From NCBI GenBank assembly GCA_030748895.1, contig JASMLC010000004.1, positions 1 to 64,000 on the forward strand: a stretch of 64,000 bases of DNA, written 5' to 3'. This stretch comes from Candidatus Poseidoniia archaeon. Lineage in GTDB: Archaea > Thermoplasmatota > Poseidoniia > MGIII > CG-Epi1. Each line of letters starts with the position of its first letter. Position 1 is the first letter of the stretch. The translations under genes were made by a program, and so were the position numbers. This document shows, one piece after another, positions 15,687 to 24,838 of the stretch. The notes below the pieces were generated by a model that worked only from the letters and a program-made list of their open reading frames with translations, had not been told where the DNA came from and made no database searches.

Positions 15687-18533
15687 CTAAACCTGTTCCG
15701 CCCAGTCATCGGGACAACTGCACGAAAGGTTGCGGTCACCCCACGCCTGGTCGATACGACCGACCGGTGGCCAGTACTTGTAATCGTGCAGCCACTTCGC
15801 CGGGAATGCCCCCTGTTCGCGCGGATAGGTGCGATTCCATACATCGGCTGTTACGGTAGCGGCTGTGTGCGGCGCATTGCACAGTGAGCTATCGCTAGGG
15901 GCGAGACTGCCGTCGGCGACCGCGGCGATTTCGGCGCGAATCGCGAGCATGGCGTCGCAGAAGCGGTCCAGCTCGGCGCGCGACTCGGACTCGGTCGGCT
16001 CGACCATCAGCGTCCCCGGCACCGGGAAGCTCATCGTCGGCGCGTGGTAGCCGTAGTCAATCAGCCGCTTGGCGACGTCGTCGACTGTCAGCCCCGCGTC
16101 GGCCAGCATCTGCCGCGTGTCGAGGATGCACTCGTGCGCGACGCGGCCGGTGGCGCCGGTATAGAGCACAGGGTAGGCGTCGCCGAGCCGCTGCGCGACG
16201 TAGTTGGCGTTGAGGATGGCGACCTGCGTCGCTTCGCGCAGCCCCACCGCGCCCATCATCGCGATGTACGCCCACGTTATCGGCAGGATTAGCGGGCTGC
16301 CGAAGTTGGCGGCCGAGACGGCGCCGCCACTGGCGGCGCCGTCGAACGAGTTGCTCGCGAGCGGGTCGTCAGTTAACGGGTCGCCCGGCAGGAACGGCGC
16401 GAGGTGGGCGGCGACGCCGATCGGCCCGGCGCCGGGGCCGCCGCCGCCGTGCGGGATGCAGAATGTCTTGTGCAGGTTGAGGTGGCAGACGTCGGCGCCG
16501 AACTCGGCCGGCCGGCAGAGGCCGACCATCGCGTTGAGGTTGGCGCCGTCAAGGTAGACCTGCCCGCCCGCGGCGTGGACGACGTCGCACACTTCGCGGA
16601 TGTGCGCTTCGAATACGCCGTGCGTCGAAGGGTAAGTGACCATCAGCGCCGCCAGCGCGTCGCCGCAATCAGCAGCGCGGGCCTTGAGGTCGGCGAGATC
16701 GATGTTGCCGCCAGCGTCGCACGCGACCGGGACGACGCGCATGCCGGCCATCACCGCCGAGGCGGGGTTGGTGCCGTGCGCGCTGGCGGGAATCAGGCAG
16801 GCGTCGCGGCCGCCTTCGCCGCGCGATGCGTGGAAGGCGCGAATCGCGAGCATCCCCGCCAGTTCGCCCTGCGAGCCGGCGTTGGGCTGGAGCGAAATGG
16901 CAGCGAAGCCGGTCATCTCGCAGAGCCATGTTTCGAGGTCGGTGATGAGGCGGCGGTAGCCGGCCGCCTGCTCCGGCGGCGCGAAGGGGTGGAGGTCGGC
17001 GAAGCCGGGCCACGTTATCGGCTCCATCTCGGCCGCCGCGTTGAGCTTCATGGTGCAGGAGCCGAGCGGAATCATGCTGGTGTTCAGCGCGAGGTCCTTC
17101 GTTTCGAGCCGGTGCAGGTAGCGCATGAACTCGGTCTCGCTGTGATACTGGTTGAAAACCGGATGCTCGAGGAACGGCGATGCGCGCTCCAGCGCAGCCG
17201 GCAGCGCGTCGCCGTGCGGGGTCGCCTGCTCCGCACCGAACAGGTGCAGCAGCTCCGCCAGTTCCCCGTCGCCGACGGTCTCGTCCAGCGCGATGCCGAC
17301 ATCGCCGTCACCGAGGTCGCGCAGGTTGATGCCGCTCGCGGCGGCGCGTTCGAGCGCGCCGGGGGCGGTGACGCGCAGCGTGTCGAAGAAATGGTCGTGC
17401 GCGACCGGAACGCCAGCCGCGCGCAGCGAAGCCGCCAGAATCCCCGTAAGGCAATGCACCCGCTCGGCGATGGCGCGCAGCTTGCGGGGGCCGTGGTAGA
17501 CTGCGTACATCGCCGCGGTGACGGCGAGCAGCACCTGCGCGGTGCAGATATTGCTCGTCGCGCGGTCGCGCCGGATGTGCTGCTCACGCGTCTGTAGCGC
17601 CAGCCGCAACGCGGGCGCGCCGTGCGCGTCGCGCGAAACGCCGACGAGGCGTCCCGGCAGCCGCCGCTTGAGCGCGTCACGCGTCGCGAGGAACGCCGCG
17701 TGCGGGCCGCCGTAGCCCAGCGGCACGCCGAAGCGCTGCGACGAACCGACGACAATGTCGGCACCCCATTCGCCGGGCGGCTTGAGCAGGCAGAGCGCCA
17801 GCAGGTCGGTCGCGACGACCGCCAGCGCGCCGGCGTCGTGCGCCGCGGCGACCACGCCCGCGTAGTCGCAGACCGCACCGTCGGTGGCGGGGTACTGTAG
17901 CAGCACGCCGAAGACGTCGTCGTCGAACTCCATCTCCGCCACCGGCGCGACGACGACGCGCAGCCCGAGCGGCGCAGCGCGGGTGCGCACGACGGCGATG
18001 CTTTGCGGATGGCAGTCGGCGGCGACCACGAAGGTGGCGCGGTCGCCGCGCGCCGCGTTGCACGCCATTGACATCGCTTCGGCGGCGGCGGTCGCTTCGT
18101 CGAGCAGCGAGGCGTTGGCGATTTCCATCGCCGTCAGGTCGCAAACCATGGTCTGGAAATTGAGCAGCGCTTCCAGCCGCCCCTGCGCGATTTCCGGCTG
18201 GTAGGGCGTATAGGCAGTATACCAGCCGGGGTTCTCGAGCAGGTTGCGCCGCAGCGCCGGCGGCGTGATGGTGCCGTAGTAGCCCATCCCGAGGTAACTA
18301 CGCGCCACCACGTTGCGCCCCGCGAGCTCACGCAGCGCCGCCAGCGCCGCCGCTTCCGAGAGCGGTGGTGGCAATTCGAGTGTCCCCGCCAGGCGAATGT
18401 CGGCCGGCACGACCGCGTCGGCCAGCTCGTCCAGCGTCGCGCAGCCGAGCTCGGCGAGCATCTCCGGGATGTCGGCTGGCGCCGGCCCGATGTGCCGGCG
18501 CACGAAGGTGTCGGGATGCTCGAACTGTGCCAT
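15687..18533 (-). CDS. gcvP: Glycine dehydrogenase (decarboxylating), single-chain P protein
   Basis: The PLP-dependent P protein of the glycine cleavage system decarboxylates glycine and passes the aminomethyl group to lipoyl-GcvH. It is 948 residues in one chain, the bacterial/mitochondrial form, whereas many archaea have split GcvPA/GcvPB. The N-terminal half has [12 protein letters not shown] and [14 protein letters not shown]. The C-terminal half carries the PLP lysine in [16 protein letters not shown] (near residue 695). GcvT, GcvH and GcvL are not in the window. A TATA-like element at ~18553-18562 fits a leaderless start at ATG 18533. Confidence 0.96.
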   Translation of the reverse strand: MAQFEHPDTFVRRHIGPAPADIPEMLAELGCATLDELADAVVPADIRLAGTLELPPPLSEAAALAALRELAGRNVVARSYLGMGYYGTITPPALRRNLLENPGWYTAYTPYQPEIAQGRLEALLNFQTMVCDLTAMEIANASLLDEATAAAEAMSMACNAARGDRATFVVAADCHPQSIAVVRTRAAPLGLRVVVAPVAEMEFDDDVFGVLLQYPATDGAVCDYAGVVAAAHDAGALAVVATDLLALCLLKPPGEWGADIVVGSSQRFGVPLGYGGPHAAFLATRDALKRRLPGRLVGVSRDAHGAPALRLALQTREQHIRRDRATSNICTAQVLLAVTAAMYAVYHGPRKLRAIAERVHCLTGILAASLRAAGVPVAHDHFFDTLRVTAPGALERAAASGINLRDLGDGDVGIALDETVGDGELAELLHLFGAEQATPHGDALPAALERASPFLEHPVFNQYHSETEFMRYLHRLETKDLALNTSMIPLGSCTMKLNAAAEMEPITWPGFADLHPFAPPEQAAGYRRLITDLETWLCEMTGFAAISLQPNAGSQGELAGMLAIRAFHASRGEGGRDACLIPASAHGTNPASAVMAGMRVVPVACDAGGNIDLADLKARAADCGDALAALMVTYPSTHGVFEAHIREVCDVVHAAGGQVYLDGANLNAMVGLCRPAEFGADVCHLNLHKTFCIPHGGGGPGAGPIGVAAHLAPFLPGDPLTDDPLASNSFDGAASGGAVSAANFGSPLILPITWAYIAMMGAVGLREATQVAILNANYVAQRLGDAYPVLYTGATGRVAHECILDTRQMLADAGLTVDDVAKRLIDYGYHAPTMSFPVPGTLMVEPTESESRAELDRFCDAMLAIRAEIAAVADGSLAPSDSSLCNAPHTAATVTADVWNRTYPREQGAFPAKWLHDYKYWPPVGRIDQAWGDRNLSCSCPDDWAEQV

Positions 18534-18634
18534 CGTGGCCCCCCATAAAATCCGCTTACTTATGGCTGCGCGTTTTCGGGCGGGCGACTGAAGCCGCCGC
18601 GTTCCCTAAATCTCCCCCCGGACTGGGCACTCCC

Positions 18635-19057
18635 GTGCAGTCAAACACTGTGCGGCTTTTCACCCCGCGCGAGGCGAACGCGATGCTGCCGGTCCTGCGG
18701 CCGCTGCTGGTCGCGCTGGCCGACAAGTGCGCCGAGCGCGAGCAGCTCGAGGAGCTGCTGATTGAGGCCGAGCAGGACTTGGGCAAGGCGCCGGCGCGCG
18801 ACCGCATCGAGCTGGAGGTGCGGCTCGACACCAACCTGGCCGAGCGCAAGCGGCTCTTCGAGGCGCTGGCGCGGCACGGCATCGAGGTGAAGGACCCGGC
18901 GCTGGGGCTCATCGACTTCCACGCGCAGCGCGGGGCGGAGCTGGTCTATCTCTGTTACCGGCTGGGCGAGCCTGCCATAACGCACTGGCACCCGCTCGAG
19001 GAAGGCTTCAGCGGCCGCCAGCCGCTCGAGAGCGAACCGGAAATGTTGCGCGCTTAA
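18635..19057 (+). CDS. DUF2203 family protein
   Basis: This 140-residue protein begins at GTG 18635 with RLFTPREANAMLPVLRPLL, the typical opening of DUF2203. It contains a long helical middle and ends with GIEVKDPALGLIDFHAQR, YLCYRLGEPAITHWHPLEEGF, a strong match to the family's metal-binding-looking HWH region. Function is unknown. A CCCTAAATCTCC box 22-31 bases upstream supports the GTG start. It diverges from gcvP. Confidence 0.85.
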   Translation: MQSNTVRLFTPREANAMLPVLRPLLVALADKCAEREQLEELLIEAEQDLGKAPARDRIELEVRLDTNLAERKRLFEALARHGIEVKDPALGLIDFHAQRGAELVYLCYRLGEPAITHWHPLEEGFSGRQPLESEPEMLRA

Positions 19058-19101
19058 CCGCCTTCCCAGCGCGCGAACAGGTCTGCGTCGAGGCCGAGCA
19101 G
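19054..19101 (-). pseudogene. Remnant of a duplicated ubiX 3' end
   Basis: About 44 bases here match the 3' end of ubiX (19184-19227) with two mismatches, in the same orientation, 126 bases downstream of the original. The frame encodes LLGLDADLFARWEGG then TAA, identical in protein to the end of UbiX. No further upstream homology is visible. It overlaps the stop codon of the DUF2203 gene. Confidence 0.75.
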
Positions 19102-19179
19102 CGACTGCGTCGTGCCGGCCGCAGGCCGGGATGGCGCCAAGTCGCGCCGCGAGGCATCGCCTGACGGGGATGCGTAGCG

Positions 19180-19740
19180 CTAGCCGCCTTCCCAGCGCGC
19201 GAACAGGTCCGCATCGAGGCCGAGCAGGTCGAGCACCCGGCCGGCGATGAAATTGACGTTGTCGTCTATGCTTTCGGGGCGATTGTAGAACGCCGGTGCG
19301 GCGGGCGCGATAATCGCGCCCGCCGTCGAAAGCCGCAGCATGTTCTCGATGTGGATGTGGCTGAACGGCGTCTCGCGCGGCACGAGGATTAGCGGCCGCC
19401 GCTCCTTGAGCATCACCGCGCCGGCGCGCGTCAGCAGGTTGTCGTTGACTCCCGCGGCGAGCTTGCCGAGCGTGTCCATCGAGCAGGGGACGATGACCAT
19501 CGCCCGCGCGCGGAACGAGCCGGAGGCAATCGAGGCGGCGACGTTGTCGTTGGGGTGCACCACGTCGGCCAGCGCTTCAACGTCAGCCCAGTCGCCATCG
19601 CACTCGTGGCGGTGTACCAGCTGCGCCGAGTCGGTCGCGACGAAGTGGGTCTCAACCGGCTGTTCGCGCAGCGCTTCGAGCAGCCGGACCCCGTAGGCAA
19701 TGCCGGAGGCGCCACTCATCCCGACCACGATGCGGTCCAT
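19180..19740 (-). CDS. ubiX: Flavin prenyltransferase UbiX
   Basis: UbiX attaches a dimethylallyl group to FMN to make prenylated FMN, the cofactor of UbiD enzymes. At 186 residues it is of normal length. Signatures are GMSGASGIAYGVRLLEAL near the N-terminus, PCSMDTLGKLAAGVNDNLLTRA and the ERRPLILVPRETPFS block. A UbiD-type gene lies 2 kb away in the mevalonate cluster, which makes it the likely partner. A CCTTAAGCCC box 20-30 bases upstream suggests a leaderless message. Confidence 0.95.
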   Translation of the reverse strand: MDRIVVGMSGASGIAYGVRLLEALREQPVETHFVATDSAQLVHRHECDGDWADVEALADVVHPNDNVAASIASGSFRARAMVIVPCSMDTLGKLAAGVNDNLLTRAGAVMLKERRPLILVPRETPFSHIHIENMLRLSTAGAIIAPAAPAFYNRPESIDDNVNFIAGRVLDLLGLDADLFARWEGG

Positions 19741-19795
19741 TCTGGCGGGAAGACGCTCGCGGGCTTAAGGCTTCAGGCGCTGTTCCGCGGCGCAG

Positions 19796-20725
19796 CTACG
19801 CGGTGCCCTTGCGCCACGCCTGCATCTCGGGCGACTCGTTTTCCCAGCCGAGATGCTGCTGCACCTGCTTGCCAGCACCATCGAGGTCAGGCATCTCGCC
19901 GGTGCGGGCGAACTCGTAAAGCGCCGCGACCACCACCACTTCGGCGGTGTTGGTCCAGAGGACGGCGAGCAGCACCAGCACGACGATGGCGATGATGCCG
20001 GGCAGCACGAGGCCGACCAGAATCAGCGGAACGCCGACCGCAAACGCGACCAGCACCAGCAGGAAGCCGATGAGGCCGACGCCGAGGCCGCTGGTGATGT
20101 TCTCGCCCCACGTCTTCGTGAAGAGCCCCTTGCTGGAGTTGAACGCGTCGCGGACGCCCTTGCCTTCGAGCACAATCATGGGGATGATGAAGAATGTGGT
20201 AATCCACCATGCCGTCTCGGCGATGAAGGCGAAGATGGCGCCCGCGATTTGCAGCGCCGGGTTTTTCGAATTGGCGGCTGCGTCGCGGATGAGCCGCATC
20301 AGGATTCCGAAGATGCCGGTGATAACGCCCCACGCCACGATGGTCGGCAGGTGCCGCATCGCGGCCGAGATGCCGGTCATGAAGCGCGGGTCGCCGCCGG
20401 TGAGCCGCATGTGCGCGCTGAAAGTTATGGCGCAGTTCCAGAAGACGACAATGGTCGCGCCGACGGTGTAGGTGACGAAAATCCAGGCGAGGTATAGCGG
20501 CGTCGCCGTCGTCTCGCCCGTCTCCGGGTCGGCGGTCATGGCCCAGTCGAACAGCGGCATTTCCATTTCGTAGCCGATGCCCGGCAGCGCGCCGGCGAGG
20601 ACGGTCAGCCCGACCATGATGCTCGAGAAGAGCATGTAGACCAGCAGCTCCGGGTCACGCCAGACGACGCCAAAGCTGAGCTTGCTGATGGCCCAGCCGC
20701 GGGCGATAGTGTCGAAGAAGCCCAT
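19796..20725 (-). CDS. DUF6159 family membrane protein
   Basis: This 309-residue protein opens with a conserved amphipathic GFFDTIARGWAISKLSFGVV and has about six membrane segments; this pattern matches the DUF6159 family found in archaea and bacteria. Segments at ~30-50, 85-110, 140-160, 175-200 and 225-275 are clear. The C-terminus is soluble and ends EFARTGEMPDLDGAGKQVQQHLG. Function is unknown. It lies between ubiX and the divergent mevalonate kinase gene. Confidence 0.75.
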   Translation of the reverse strand: MGFFDTIARGWAISKLSFGVVWRDPELLVYMLFSSIMVGLTVLAGALPGIGYEMEMPLFDWAMTADPETGETTATPLYLAWIFVTYTVGATIVVFWNCAITFSAHMRLTGGDPRFMTGISAAMRHLPTIVAWGVITGIFGILMRLIRDAAANSKNPALQIAGAIFAFIAETAWWITTFFIIPMIVLEGKGVRDAFNSSKGLFTKTWGENITSGLGVGLIGFLLVLVAFAVGVPLILVGLVLPGIIAIVVLVLLAVLWTNTAEVVVVAALYEFARTGEMPDLDGAGKQVQQHLGWENESPEMQAWRKGTA

Positions 20726-20865
20726 GCGGGCGCCTGCCGCCTGCGGTTCATAAAGCTGGCGGCCCGCCGCCAGCCGTTAATGCAGCCGAAGCGGCGAGTC
20801 CGTCTGCCGCCAAGTGGCTGCGCCACTCGCCGCCACCCGTAAATCCCGCAACCGTTGCCACCCCG

Positions 20866-21795
20866 ATGGAGTTCACCGCCCCGGGCAAGGTCATCCTGTT
20901 CGGCGAGCACGCCGTGGTTTACGGCCATCCGGCCATCGCGGTGCCGCTCTCCGGGCTGCGCGCGCGGGCGTGGGTCGAGCCGACGCGCGACGGCGCGGGG
21001 CTCGTAATCCACGCGCGCGATTTAGGGCAGCGGCTGACGCTGGGCGGCGACCCGGCGCACCAGTTCTCGGTCGCGGCGCAGGCGGTGCTGGCGCGCGCCG
21101 GCGCCCCGGAGCCGAACGCGACGGTCAATCTCGAATCGGCCATCCCGTCGGCGGCCGGCATGGGCAGCAGCGCCGCCACTTCGACCGCGGTCTGTCGCGC
21201 GCTGGCGGCGCATCTCGGCGCGGAGCTGTCGGCCGGGGAGGTTTCCGGCATCGTCTTCCAGGCCGAGCGGGTGGTGCACGGCACCCCCAGCGGCATCGAC
21301 AACACGGTGGTGGCGCACGAGGAGCCGGTCTGGTTCACCAGCGGCGAGCCGCCGCGGCCGTTCCGCTCGCCGGCGCGCTGCCATCTCGTGCTGGGGAATA
21401 CCGGCATCACCGCGTCAACGGGGGAACTGGTCGCCGGCGTTCGCAAACGGCACGACGCGGAGCCACGGAGGTACGACGGCTACTTCGCGGCCATCGGCGC
21501 GCTCGTCGGGGACGCGCGCGCCGCGCTCGAAAGCGGAGCGCTGGCGCAGGTGGGCGAGCTGATGGACGCCAACCACGAGCTGCTCAACAGCATCGGCGTC
21601 GGCCATCCCGAACTCGATGCGCTGGTGGCGATTGCGCGCGATGCCGGGGCGCTCGGCGCGAAGCTGACCGGCAAGGGCGGCGGCGGCAACATGGTCGCGC
21701 TCACCGAAGGGGCGGACGGGCAGGCGGCGGTGGCGCAGGCGCTGACCGAAGCCGGTTATACGGCATACGAGACTGCCTTCGGCGGAGCGACATGA
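20866..21795 (+). CDS. mvk: Mevalonate kinase
   Basis: A GHMP-fold kinase phosphorylating mevalonate to mevalonate 5-phosphate, 309 residues. Motif 1 is APGKVILFGEHAVVYGHPAIA in layout (the APGK and GEHAVVYG elements are diagnostic), motif 2 is PSAAGMGSSAATSTA, and motif 3 is KLTGKGGGGNMVAL. A CGTAAATCCC box 20-28 bases upstream supports a leaderless start at ATG 20866. The UbiD-type gene overlaps by four bases, with aconitase X after it, so three consecutive steps of the archaeal mevalonate pathway are clustered. Confidence 0.95.
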   Translation: MEFTAPGKVILFGEHAVVYGHPAIAVPLSGLRARAWVEPTRDGAGLVIHARDLGQRLTLGGDPAHQFSVAAQAVLARAGAPEPNATVNLESAIPSAAGMGSSAATSTAVCRALAAHLGAELSAGEVSGIVFQAERVVHGTPSGIDNTVVAHEEPVWFTSGEPPRPFRSPARCHLVLGNTGITASTGELVAGVRKRHDAEPRRYDGYFAAIGALVGDARAALESGALAQVGELMDANHELLNSIGVGHPELDALVAIARDAGALGAKLTGKGGGGNMVALTEGADGQAAVAQALTEAGYTAYETAFGGAT

Positions 21796-23066
21796 ACCTG
21801 CGCGAATTCGTTGACCTGCTCGCCGAGTCGGGGCGACTGCGAACTATCTCCCGCCGCGTGGACCCGAAGTACGAAGTCGCGGCGCTGATGGCGCAGGCGG
21901 GCGACACCCCGCTGCTATTCACCAACGTCGCCGGCAGCCGGATGGAGGTCGTGACCAACATCTGCGCTTCGCGCGAGCTGGTCGCGCTCGGGCTCGGCTG
22001 CGACCCTTCGGAAATCATGGAGCGCATCGCCACCGCAGGCGACTCGCAGGCGGAGGTGCCGCGCGCCGAGGCGACGGGCTACCGCGAGGTCGAGCCGACG
22101 CTGGCGGGGCTCCCTGTCCTGACGCACCAGCATTTCGACGGCGGCCCCTACATTGCGTCGGCAATCGCCGCCGCCCACGACGGGGAGCACGGGCTCAACC
22201 TGAGCTACCACCGCGGGATGAAGCTGGACGACCGGCGGCTGGTGCTGCGCATCGTGCCGCGCGACCTTGACGCCTACCGCCAGCGCGGCCTGACTGAGTT
22301 CGCCTATTGCAACGGCGTCTCTGTTCCCGTACTGCTCGGCGCCGCGACCAGCTTCGGCATCGAGATGGACGAGATGTCCATCGCCAACGCGCTCGGCGCA
22401 GCCCCGCTCATCGAGGTCGGCGGGCACACAGTGCCGCAGTCGGAGCTGGTGATGGTGTGCGAATTTACGGGAGAAATGGCCGACGAGGGGCCGTTCCTTG
22501 ACCTTACGGAAACGCCGGACATCGTCCGCAGCCAGCCGGTGGTGCGGCTGAAGCGGCTCTTCCTGCGCGACGACTCGCTGTTCCACGCGCTCCTGCCGGG
22601 CGGCCCCGAGCACAAGGTGCTGATGGGGATGCCGCGCGAGCCGACCATCTTCCACGCCGTCTCGCAGGTGACGGACTGCGTCGACGTCCACATCACCCCC
22701 GGCGGCTCGTCGTGGCTGCACGCGGTCGTCGCCATCCGACCCCACACGCCGGGCGACGGCCGCAAGGCAATCGAGGCGGCGTTCGCCGGCCACGCGTCGC
22801 TGAAGCACGTTTGGGTGGTCAACGACGACGTCGATGTCCGCGACCGCGACATGGTCGAGTGGGCCTTCGCGACCCGCTTCCAGGGCGACCGCGACACGGT
22901 CGCGTTCCAGTCCAAGGGCTCGTCCCTTGACCCGTCGGCGTGCGTCGAGACACACGAGACCTGCAAGCAGGGGTTTGACTGCACCATCCCCGACGACCGC
23001 GGCGCGGCGCACTTCGCGCGCACCCCGCCGGCGATGGACGTGAAGCTCGAAGATTACCTTGACTGA
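21792..23066 (+). CDS. UbiD-type decarboxylase, probable anhydromevalonate phosphate decarboxylase
   Basis: This 424-residue UbiD family protein begins MNLREFVDLLAESGRL. It has UbiD landmarks: NLSYHRGMKLDD, CEFTGEMADEGPFLDLTE and HAVVAIRP. Archaeal UbiD proteins of this length act as trans-anhydromevalonate 5-phosphate decarboxylases, making isopentenyl phosphate with prenylated FMN. The position between mevalonate kinase (4-base overlap) and aconitase X supports this over ubiquinone or aromatic acid decarboxylation. The substrate is inferred from context, not from a residue I could verify. Confidence 0.88.
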   Translation: MNLREFVDLLAESGRLRTISRRVDPKYEVAALMAQAGDTPLLFTNVAGSRMEVVTNICASRELVALGLGCDPSEIMERIATAGDSQAEVPRAEATGYREVEPTLAGLPVLTHQHFDGGPYIASAIAAAHDGEHGLNLSYHRGMKLDDRRLVLRIVPRDLDAYRQRGLTEFAYCNGVSVPVLLGAATSFGIEMDEMSIANALGAAPLIEVGGHTVPQSELVMVCEFTGEMADEGPFLDLTETPDIVRSQPVVRLKRLFLRDDSLFHALLPGGPEHKVLMGMPREPTIFHAVSQVTDCVDVHITPGGSSWLHAVVAIRPHTPGDGRKAIEAAFAGHASLKHVWVVNDDVDVRDRDMVEWAFATRFQGDRDTVAFQSKGSSLDPSACVETHETCKQGFDCTIPDDRGAAHFARTPPAMDVKLEDYLD

Positions 23067-23105
23067 CGCCCCCAATCCCTTAACCCCGGTCCAGCCTGCG
23101 CGAGC

Positions 23106-24815
23106 GTGAAGCTCACCCCCGACCAGCAGGCGATGCTCGCCGGCGACCGCGGCGCGGCGAAGCAGATGGCGATGCGGCTGCTGGTCGACCTGGGCACCGC
23201 CGCCGGGGCTCCGCGGCTGGTACCGGTGGTGGCGGCACACGTCTCGGGCGTCTCGCCGCTTACCGGCGGGCACGGACTGATTACCTTTCTGGAACGGCTC
23301 GGTGACGACGCGCGGGTGGCGGTCGAGACGACGCTCAACGCGGCCGGCTGCGACAGCCGCTGCTGGCGCGAGATGGGCGCCACCACCGACTACGTAGAGC
23401 GGCAGCAGCGCATCCTTGATGCCTACGCGGCGTTCGGAGTGCGGATGACGCTCTCCTGCACACCCTACGAAGCGACCGCCGCGCCGCTTCCCGACGGGGT
23501 CGGCGCGTGGGCCGAGTCGAACGCGGTCTGCTACGCCAACTCGTATACGGGTTTGCGGACCAACCGCGACTCGGGGCTGTCGGCGCTGGCGGCGGCCATC
23601 TGCGGCTGCACGCCGGATTACGGGCTGCTGCGCGACGAGCATCGCGCCGCGAACCTGCTGGTCGAGGTCGAGTGCGAACTGGCGGAGCCGGTCGATTTCT
23701 CGGTGCTGGGCGACTGGGTCGGCAAGCAACTCTCCCCGGGGCTGACGCTGCCGTGGGGGCCGGTACCGCACTTCCGCGGTGTCGGCGAGGCGAGCCACGA
23801 ATCACGCAAGGCGCTCTCGGCGGCGGCGGCCAACTACGGCTGCGCGCTGCTCTATCTCGACGAGCCGCCCGCGGCGGAATACCGGGCGACGCTGCGCTTC
23901 ACCGCCGCCGACCTCGCGACGCGCTACGCGGAACTGGCGCCGCGCCACGCCGTCGACCTCGTGGTTATCGGCTGCCCGCAGGCGTCGCCCGGCGAGGTGC
24001 GCGCGACGGCGGAGCTGGTGCGTGGGCGCAGCCTGCCGGCAGGGCGGTTGTGGGTCTTCACCGCCGCGCGCCACTGGGAAGCGCTGCGCGACGAGGTCGC
24101 CGCGATTGAGGCAGCGGGAGGCATGGTGCTGCGCGACACCTGCCCCGAGGTAGTGCACTACGACCGCGGCGCGGTCAACCACATCCTGACCAACTCGCTC
24201 AAGGCGGAACATTACCTGCAATCGGGCCTCAACAGCATGCCGACCTCGGTCGCGCCGCTCGCCGACTGCATCGCGCACGCCGCCGACCCGGCGCTGGCTG
24301 GCGGTGGCCGTGCAGGTGCTTCGGGCGGTGCGCCGCCGCGCGCGGCGGCGCACCGCTCCGCGAAAACGGTGCAGGCGAGCGCGCTTACGCTGGCCGGCCA
24401 CGGCATCGAGTCGCAGGACGCGTGGGCGGTCGAGGGCGAAGCGCTCGTCACCGACGTGCCGCTCACATTCCTCGGCTTCGTCAATCGCAAGACCGGCGCG
24501 GTCGAGGAGCCGGGGCATCCGCTCGACGGCGAAAGCATCGCCGGCCGGGTGCTGGTATTCCCGCGTGGCAGCGGCTCGAGCGTCGCGCCCTATGTGCTGC
24601 TCGGCCTGCTCTACCGCGACGCCGGTCCCCTCGCCGTGGTCAACACGGCGCTCGACCAGCAGACGCTTCCCGCCTGCTCGCTGCTCGGCGTACCGTACGC
24701 GCACTCGTTCGACGCCGACCCCTGCCTCGCGCTCAACAGCGGCGACCGCGTGCGGCTCGAATTGCGCGACGGGCGCGTCGCGCTGGAAGTGCTCGCGCGC
24801 AGGCTCAAGGCTTAA
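23106..24815 (+). CDS. Aconitase X, fused large and small subunits; probable phosphomevalonate dehydratase
   Basis: This 569-residue protein is a fusion. Residues ~1-410 match the aconitase-X large subunit (DUF521), with GGHGLITFLERL, LNAAGCDSRCW, ESNAVCYANSYTGLRTNRDSG in layout, and cysteines suited to an Fe-S cluster. Residues ~425-569 match the small subunit (DUF126), with GRVLVFPRGSGSSVAPYVL. In archaea this enzyme dehydrates mevalonate 5-phosphate to trans-anhydromevalonate 5-phosphate, usually as two separate chains. The join region (~400-425) is Ala/Gly-rich. The start is GTG 23106, with a CCTTAACCCC box ~25 bases upstream. The neighbours are the enzymes before and after it in the pathway. 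Confidence 0.88.
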   Translation: MKLTPDQQAMLAGDRGAAKQMAMRLLVDLGTAAGAPRLVPVVAAHVSGVSPLTGGHGLITFLERLGDDARVAVETTLNAAGCDSRCWREMGATTDYVERQQRILDAYAAFGVRMTLSCTPYEATAAPLPDGVGAWAESNAVCYANSYTGLRTNRDSGLSALAAAICGCTPDYGLLRDEHRAANLLVEVECELAEPVDFSVLGDWVGKQLSPGLTLPWGPVPHFRGVGEASHESRKALSAAAANYGCALLYLDEPPAAEYRATLRFTAADLATRYAELAPRHAVDLVVIGCPQASPGEVRATAELVRGRSLPAGRLWVFTAARHWEALRDEVAAIEAAGGMVLRDTCPEVVHYDRGAVNHILTNSLKAEHYLQSGLNSMPTSVAPLADCIAHAADPALAGGGRAGASGGAPPRAAAHRSAKTVQASALTLAGHGIESQDAWAVEGEALVTDVPLTFLGFVNRKTGAVEEPGHPLDGESIAGRVLVFPRGSGSSVAPYVLLGLLYRDAGPLAVVNTALDQQTLPACSLLGVPYAHSFDADPCLALNSGDRVRLELRDGRVALEVLARRLKA

Positions 24816-24838
24816 TCCCGCCGTGGCTTGGCCGGCGC

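Noticed and set aside
19008-19214. 68-residue open frame on the minus strand
   Set aside because: It is an out-of-frame reading across the two copies of the ubiX 3' end; the repeated peptide in it comes from the duplication.
21915-23798. Long open frame (627 codons) on the strand opposite the UbiD and aconitase-X genes
   Set aside because: It is a low-stop antisense frame typical of GC-rich coding DNA. The protein is Arg/His-rich without domains, and the plus strand encodes recognised enzymes. The same holds for long antisense frames at 8475-10169, 44927-46795 and 30724-31962.
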